In this document: in pieces, positions 7,226 through 11,154 of the stretch
Layout of the letters: each line of letters begins with the position of its first letter
How positions within the stretch are numbered: position 1 is the stretch's first letter
Assembly: GCA_947458575.1 (NCBI GenBank)
Contig: CANHBE010000065.1
Location: forward strand, 1-11,154
DNA: 11,154 nt
DNA from: Flavobacteriaceae bacterium
Lineage (GTDB): Bacteria; Bacteroidota; Bacteroidia; Flavobacteriales; Flavobacteriaceae
Reading direction: 5' to 3'
Notes under the pieces: model-generated
Seen by the model: the letters and a program-made list of their open reading frames with translations, nothing else
Database searches by the model: none
Told to the model about the DNA's origin: nothing
Program-made: the position numbers and the translations under genes

Positions 7226-7834
7226 TTATGATAATCTTTGGTTAATTACCGCACGAACAACATCGATGGCTACCGTATTGTATTTGTCATTCGGGATGAT
7301 AATATCTGCGTAGGCTTTTGTGGGTTCGATAAATTGTTGATGCATCGGCTTGAGTGTGGTTTGGTAGCGATTGAGTACTTCATCCATGTCACGACCTCTT
7401 TCGGCAATGTCACGTTTTAGTCGACGAATGAGTCGCTCATCAGAATCTGCATGAACAAAGATTTTTACATCGAAAAGATCTCGCAACTCCGGATTGGCCA
7501 GAATGAGAATTCCTTCTACGATCATCACTTTTCTAGGGTGTGTAAATACTGTATCGTCTGTGCGATTGTGGGTCACGAAAGAATAAACAGGTTGATCAAC
7601 CGTTTTTCCTGCTTTCAGTTCCTGAAGATGCTGAACCAAAAGGTCAAAATCGATGGCACGCGGATGATCAAAATTGATTAATGCTCTTTCGTCGAAGCTC
7701 AGATTGGAATTATCCTTGTAATAAGAATCCTGAGAGATGATTCCTACTTCTGTTTCGGGCAATTCATTCATGATCTGATGTACTACGGTTGTTTTTCCAC
7801 TTCCAGTACCGCCCGCAATTCCGATAATAAGCAT
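7226..7834 (-). CDS. udk: Uridine kinase
   Basis: A 202-residue cytoplasmic P-loop kinase that phosphorylates uridine and cytidine to UMP and CMP in pyrimidine salvage (EC 2.7.1.48). The Walker A motif GGTGSGKTT spans residues 8-16 with K14 binding phosphate. QDSYYKD at 35-41 and NFDHPRAIDFDLL at 54-66 are the nucleoside-site signatures, with D36 the likely catalytic base. VMIVEGILIL at 103-112 is the Walker B region. RLIRRLKRDIAERGRD at about 134-149 is the arginine-rich lid. Length is normal for bacterial Udk and no uracil phosphoribosyltransferase domain is fused. The ATG at 7834 gives the expected MLIIGIAGGTGSGKTT start. A candidate promoter box lies 29-36 bp upstream, and the 160-bp structured spacer downstream probably separates it from the DivIC-type gene. 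Confidence 0.97.
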   Translation of the reverse strand: MLIIGIAGGTGSGKTTVVHQIMNELPETEVGIISQDSYYKDNSNLSFDERALINFDHPRAIDFDLLVQHLQELKAGKTVDQPVYSFVTHNRTDDTVFTHPRKVMIVEGILILANPELRDLFDVKIFVHADSDERLIRRLKRDIAERGRDMDEVLNRYQTTLKPMHQQFIEPTKAYADIIIPNDKYNTVAIDVVRAVINQRLS

Positions 7835-7862
7835 AAGGTTGTTTAGTTTGTGTTATTGAAAA

Positions 7863-7870
7863 CAAAAATA
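7863..7870 (-). promoter_or_regulatory. Candidate -7 promoter box for udk
   Basis: The minus strand reads TATTTTTG, an exact fit to TAnnTTTG. Initiation about 7 bases downstream would give a leader of about 20 nt before the udk ATG at 7834. I see no clear -33 TTTG at the right distance, because that region is the stem of the preceding terminator. The same bases form the T-tract of that terminator. Confidence 0.35.
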
Positions 7871-7928
7871 GGAATTTAAATGAAAGTTGATTTGTTTTTT
7901 GAGTAAATCAACTTTAATTTAAATTCCT
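7863..7928 (-). terminator. Strong rho-independent terminator after the surface-protein gene
   Basis: Bases 7870-7893 pair with 7905-7928 through 24 bp with a single mismatch around an 11-base loop at 7894-7904. On the minus strand the stem is followed by TATTTTTGTTTTC. It starts 20 bp after the stop codon of the surface-protein gene, so its polarity fits termination of that gene. On the plus strand the bases after the stem are not T-rich, so I call it one-directional. Confidence 0.85.
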
Positions 7929-7947
7929 AGATGAGTTTAATTTGTTA

Positions 7948-10900
7948 TTATCGCTTTAGCGAAAAATGGCTTTTGAATTCTTTTGTTTCTCCGTTTTCAA
8001 AATATTCTACTGAAAACCAATAGTCGGTAGAAGGGAGTGGTTGACCGTTGAATGTTCCATCCCAGCCATTTCCCGACGGACTTATTACTTTGATTAACTT
8101 GCCATAGCGGTCAAAAATACTGACAACAGCATTGGATTGGTTCTCTAATCCAATAACGTTCCATGTGTCATTATAGGTGTCGCCATTTGGCGTAAAGAAA
8201 TTCATATAGCCTAGAACAAGGACAGATGTCGTTAAATCAGAGCATCCATTTACGTCTTTCACATAAACGATATGATTACCGGGTGCAACAGGAGAAAAGA
8301 TGTTGCTTTCTTGGGGCGGTCCATTATCGATTTGATAAGTAAACGGACCGGTACCAGTGTTTACTGTGACTACTATTCCGGCGTTATTGCTAAATTGGTT
8401 AATAGCTTGTGCGGCTATTCCCAATGCAGGGAATGACTCGGTTACCACGGCTGTTGCAACTTGTGAATCACAGCCTGTGCTGATATTGGTTGCAACCACT
8501 GAGTAAACTCCGGGTACATCGGCCTCAAGAGCGCTACCGCTATCGGGTAAAACTACACCGTCTAGAGTCCATACAAAACTATGAGTTGCCTGGCTCAATC
8601 CAGTACTAAGGATGTGCGTTCTGTAAGGTACTCCGGTTGTTTCGTCGGTACAAATAACACCATCAGTAATAGTGGGTGTGATTGTGATGGGTTGAGGATT
8701 GATAATTACGGTAGTCAAAGGTGAAATACAACCAAAGCTATTGGTTGCGGTAATAGTGTAACTTCCTGGGGAAAGGTTACTGTAGATTAGGTTTGAGGAA
8801 TATGGACTACCATCAAAACTATACGTTTCACCTGCAACATTTAGGATAGTAATTTCTCCTAAGGCCTCGGTGCAGTCAGGTTGTGCTGTGAAAATTGCAG
8901 GAGCATTTGGTGTTGGAGGTTGTAGGCCTAATGTCAATGAACTTGCAGCTGAGATACAACCTGAGCCATTTTTTGCAACAACAGTATGTGTTGATCCCGC
9001 AGCTAGTCCCGGATAATTTAATGTTGCCGTGAACGGTCCGCCATCAAAGCTATAAGTTTGACCCAAAACATTCGAAATCTGTATCGTTCCTGTTGATACA
9101 GTACATGTTGGCTGAATTGGCGTAAGTGTTGGAGCAGCCGGTGTCAGCGGTTGTATATTCAAAGTAACGGTAGCTGTTTCGGAAATACAACCGTCAGCAT
9201 TTCTAGCTTTTATAGTATGTGTCGATCCGGCGATAAGGTTAGTATAAAGAACAGTATTTAGGAAAGGACCACCATCGAAGCTATAGGTTTCTCCGGGAAT
9301 TGCGGTGATTAAAATTCCACCGGTTGCTAACGTACATGTTGGCTGAATGATAGTAAAGGTCGGAGACGCGGGAGTAAGCGGTTGTGGTAAAATGCTGACG
9401 ACAATTTGTTGCGATAGACAACCTCCCGTATTTTGTGCAACGATGGTATGATTCGTATTTGCAGGCAGTAAATTGAAAAATGTTGTGTTTGTAAATGGAC
9501 CATTGTCAAAACTGTAAGTTATTCCGGCTGGAACAGGGAAAATTGTAATCGAACCTGTAGCATTGAAGCAATCCGGCTGTGTAAGTAGTCCTATGGTCGG
9601 ATTTGCCGGCAGCTGATTGATCGTTAGAATCACAGGTGTCCGAGTTAAGGAAGGGCAAACACCATCTGAAGCCTCCGCGAAGAAAACAACAGATATAGCG
9701 GAATTAATACTTGGGCTAGTAACTATATTACCAGCTGAAGGCGAGTCATACCATGTAATACTCTGACCGATTGGCACTGTTGCTGTTGCTGTGATTGTTT
9801 GTATTGGGTTTGCCTCGCATACAAAAATATCGCCTCCTGAAATTGGTGGTGCAGGTGCTGGGTTTATATCAAGAGTAACGGCAGTTCTTGTGAGAGATAG
9901 ACAAGTTCCCACTTTTGTTTCGGCATAGAATGTTATCGTTCCAACAGCATTTAAAGTTGGTGAAGTAACTTGATTACCTGCAGTGAATTGGTCGAACCAC
10001 AATATTGATTGCCCGGGTAGCAAAGTAATGGCATTGTTTGCATTTAGAGTTTGCAAGGTTATTTGCTCACATTGGGTAATATTTCCAATTGATATTGGCG
10101 CTGCAGGCGCTCCTGTAATAGTAAGAATAACTGCTGTTCTGGTTGTTGAGTCACAAGTTCCATCATTGGCTTGCGCGTAATAGGTGATGGTCCCAACGGT
10201 ATTCAAAGTTGGAGTTGCAACGAGTGCTCCACCGGTTGCTTGATCGTACCACGATATAGTTTGTCCCGGAATACTTGTTATTGCGGTGTTGGCATCAAGA
10301 GTTTGAATTGGCAACTGCTCACATTGGGTAATATTTCCAATTGATATCGGGGCTGCAGGCGCTCCTGTAATGGTTAGAATAACTGCTGTTCTGGTTGTTG
10401 AGTCACAAGTTCCATCATTGGCTTGCGCGTAATAGGTGATGGTTCCAACGGTATTCAAAGTTGGAGTTGCAACGAGTGTTCCACCAACTGCTTGATCGTA
10501 CCACGATATAGTTTGTCCCGGAATACTTGTTATTGCAGTGTTGGCGTCAAGAGTTTGAATTGGCAACTGTTCACATTGGGTTATATTTCCAGTTGATATT
10601 GGCGCTCCAGGCGCTCCTGTAATGGTTAGAATAACTGCTGTTCTGGTCAACGAATCACAAGTTCCATCATTGGCTTGCGCGTAATAGGTGATGGTCCCAA
10701 CGGTATTCAAAGTTGGAGTTGCAACGAGTGTTCCACCAACCGCCTGATCGTACCACGATATGGTTTGTCCAGGAATATTTGTTATTGCAGTGTTGGCATC
10801 AAGAGTTTGAATAGGTAACTGTTCACATTGGGTAATATTTCCGGTTGATATTGGCGCTGCAGGCGCTCCTGTAATGGTTAGTGTTACAGCAGTTCTGGTC

Positions 10901-11154
10901 AATGAATCACAAGTTCCATCATTGGCTTGCGCGTAATAGGTGGTGGTCCCAACGGTATTCAAAGTTGGAGTTGCGACGAGTGTTCCACCAACCGCCTGAT
11001 CGTACCACGATATAGTTTGTCCAGGAATAATTGTTATTGCAGTGTTGGCATCAATTGTTTGAATAGGTAACTGTTCACATTGGGTAATATTTCCAATTGA
11101 TATTGGCGCTGCAGGCGCTCCTGTAATGGTTAGAATAACTGCTGTTCTGGTTGT
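7948..11154 (-). CDS. Large T9SS-secreted repeat protein (Ig_7-like and SprB repeats, type B sorting domain), N-terminus outside window
   Basis: The frame is open from the right edge to TAA at 7950-7948, giving 1068 visible residues; the signal peptide and true start lie beyond the window. An apparent internal start at 10962 is only a TTG leucine inside a repeat. Order of modules (visible numbering): 15-350, four near-identical 84-residue Ig-like repeats; 351-434 and 435-516, two diverged ones; 517-826, four SprB-type repeats of 77-79 residues; 827-907, a PKD-like segment with FVWTLDG; 908-982, another SprB-like module with YQIDNGPP; 983-1068, the gliding-motility-associated type B C-terminal domain with NFFTPNGDTYNDTW, IFDRYGKLI and GWDGTFNG. 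Each Ig-like repeat has two cysteines (in QCEQ and GTCD) and each SprB repeat also two, so disulfides are likely. The C-terminal domain directs secretion across the outer membrane by T9SS. SprB-family proteins act as gliding or attachment adhesins; that role here is inference. Confidence 0.93.
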   Translation of the reverse strand, partial: TTRTAVILTITGAPAAPISIGNITQCEQLPIQTIDANTAITIIPGQTISWYDQAVGGTLVATPTLNTVGTTTYYAQANDGTCDSLTRTAVTLTITGAPAAPISTGNITQCEQLPIQTLDANTAITNIPGQTISWYDQAVGGTLVATPTLNTVGTITYYAQANDGTCDSLTRTAVILTITGAPGAPISTGNITQCEQLPIQTLDANTAITSIPGQTISWYDQAVGGTLVATPTLNTVGTITYYAQANDGTCDSTTRTAVILTITGAPAAPISIGNITQCEQLPIQTLDANTAITSIPGQTISWYDQATGGALVATPTLNTVGTITYYAQANDGTCDSTTRTAVILTITGAPAAPISIGNITQCEQITLQTLNANNAITLLPGQSILWFDQFTAGNQVTSPTLNAVGTITFYAETKVGTCLSLTRTAVTLDINPAPAPPISGGDIFVCEANPIQTITATATVPIGQSITWYDSPSAGNIVTSPSINSAISVVFFAEASDGVCPSLTRTPVILTINQLPANPTIGLLTQPDCFNATGSITIFPVPAGITYSFDNGPFTNTTFFNLLPANTNHTIVAQNTGGCLSQQIVVSILPQPLTPASPTFTIIQPTCTLATGGILITAIPGETYSFDGGPFLNTVLYTNLIAGSTHTIKARNADGCISETATVTLNIQPLTPAAPTLTPIQPTCTVSTGTIQISNVLGQTYSFDGGPFTATLNYPGLAAGSTHTVVAKNGSGCISAASSLTLGLQPPTPNAPAIFTAQPDCTEALGEITILNVAGETYSFDGSPYSSNLIYSNLSPGSYTITATNSFGCISPLTTVIINPQPITITPTITDGVICTDETTGVPYRTHILSTGLSQATHSFVWTLDGVVLPDSGSALEADVPGVYSVVATNISTGCDSQVATAVVTESFPALGIAAQAINQFSNNAGIVVTVNTGTGPFTYQIDNGPPQESNIFSPVAPGNHIVYVKDVNGCSDLTTSVLVLGYMNFFTPNGDTYNDTWNVIGLENQSNAVVSIFDRYGKLIKVISPSGNGWDGTFNGQPLPSTDYWFSVEYFENGETKEFKSHFSLKR
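8677..9606 (-). repeat. Four SprB-type protein repeats (about 230 bp each)
   Basis: Units lie at 9370-9606, 9139-9369, 8908-9138 and 8677-8907. Each encodes Q-P-[DT]-C near the start, then TYSFD[GN]GPF or a close variant, then a short turn and GC[IL]S, ending in QP-x-TP or QPITIT. The three later units are 77 residues and the first is 79. They are clearly related at protein level but diverged in DNA, unlike the Ig-like array upstream, which indicates older duplication. TYSFDNGPF-type cores are the hallmark of SprB repeats in Flavobacteriia adhesins. Confidence 0.85.
9607..10104 (-). repeat. Two diverged Ig-like repeats (252 and 246 bp)
   Basis: The unit at 9853-10104 (84 residues) keeps about 56 of 84 residues of its neighbour at 10105-10356, and the unit at 9607-9852 (82 residues) is more diverged. 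Both retain the paired cysteines and the SI[LT]W[FY]D core. Identity is uneven in the first of them: its opening 14 residues (AAPISIGNITQCEQ) match the near-identical array exactly and divergence starts after that. Confidence 0.85.
10105..11154 (-). repeat. Tandem array of near-identical 252-bp repeats, continuing past the window edge
   Basis: Four full units at 10105-10356, 10357-10608, 10609-10860 and 10861-11112, plus the last 42 bp of a fifth at 11113-11154. The period is exactly 252 bp: the motif ATTGGG recurs at 10071, 10323, 10575, 10827 and 11079. Neighbouring 84-residue units differ at only 3 to 5 positions. The period is a multiple of three, so gain or loss of a unit keeps the frame. 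Each unit is one Ig-like domain with core ISWYDQA and flanking cysteines. Confidence 0.95.

Noticed and set aside
10960..10962. A possible start codon for the surface protein at 10962.
   Set aside because: It is a TTG leucine codon in the middle of a repeat unit and the frame stays open, with intact repeats, to the window edge.
10105..11154. Regularly spaced repeats considered as a CRISPR array.
   Set aside because: The 252-bp period has no unique spacers and the whole unit is coding, in frame, with conserved Ig-like residues.

Overview
The window looks like a chromosomal segment of a Bacteroidota bacterium, most likely Flavobacteriia or a close relative. The DNA is AT-rich. A very large surface protein ends in a type B sorting domain of the type IX secretion system (T9SS), which is confined to Bacteroidota. 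A lipoprotein carries an acidic surface-export signal after its lipid-attached cysteine, and there are TAnnTTTG -7 promoter boxes and almost no Shine-Dalgarno sequences. Every gene I accept lies on the minus strand, so the window reads from right to left in transcription order.

Right part (11154 to 7948): the C-terminal 1068 residues of a secreted, repeat-built adhesin-like protein whose N-terminus lies outside the window. It has near-identical 84-residue Ig-like repeats, then two diverged ones, four SprB-type repeats, a PKD-like segment, one further SprB-like module and the T9SS type B C-terminal domain. A strong hairpin terminator follows it, and its T-tract overlaps a candidate promoter for the next gene.

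Middle part (7834 to 2076): uridine kinase (udk), then a 160-bp structured intergenic stretch in which two competing hairpins display the same 12-mer in their loops. A tightly packed run follows: a DivIC/FtsB-type division protein, the small and large subunits of B12-dependent methylmalonyl-CoA mutase (gaps of 33 and 29 bp), and a diheme cytochrome c lipoprotein only 17 bp after the mutase. The two mutase subunits together interconvert succinyl-CoA and (R)-methylmalonyl-CoA. Only the large one carries the cobalamin-binding domain and the catalytic residues.

Left part (2075 to 1): a 256-bp spacer, an unrecognised 229-residue protein, tRNA-Pro(GGG) with its own candidate promoter and a clear terminator, and the first 291 codons of a methionine-type PLP aminotransferase that runs off the left edge.

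Most of the window is ordinary core metabolism and housekeeping. The points worth a second look are the homogenised 252-bp repeat array, the dual-hairpin spacer, the coupling of a predicted surface diheme lipoprotein to the mutase genes, and the orphan protein. I did not find a convincing novel multi-gene system.
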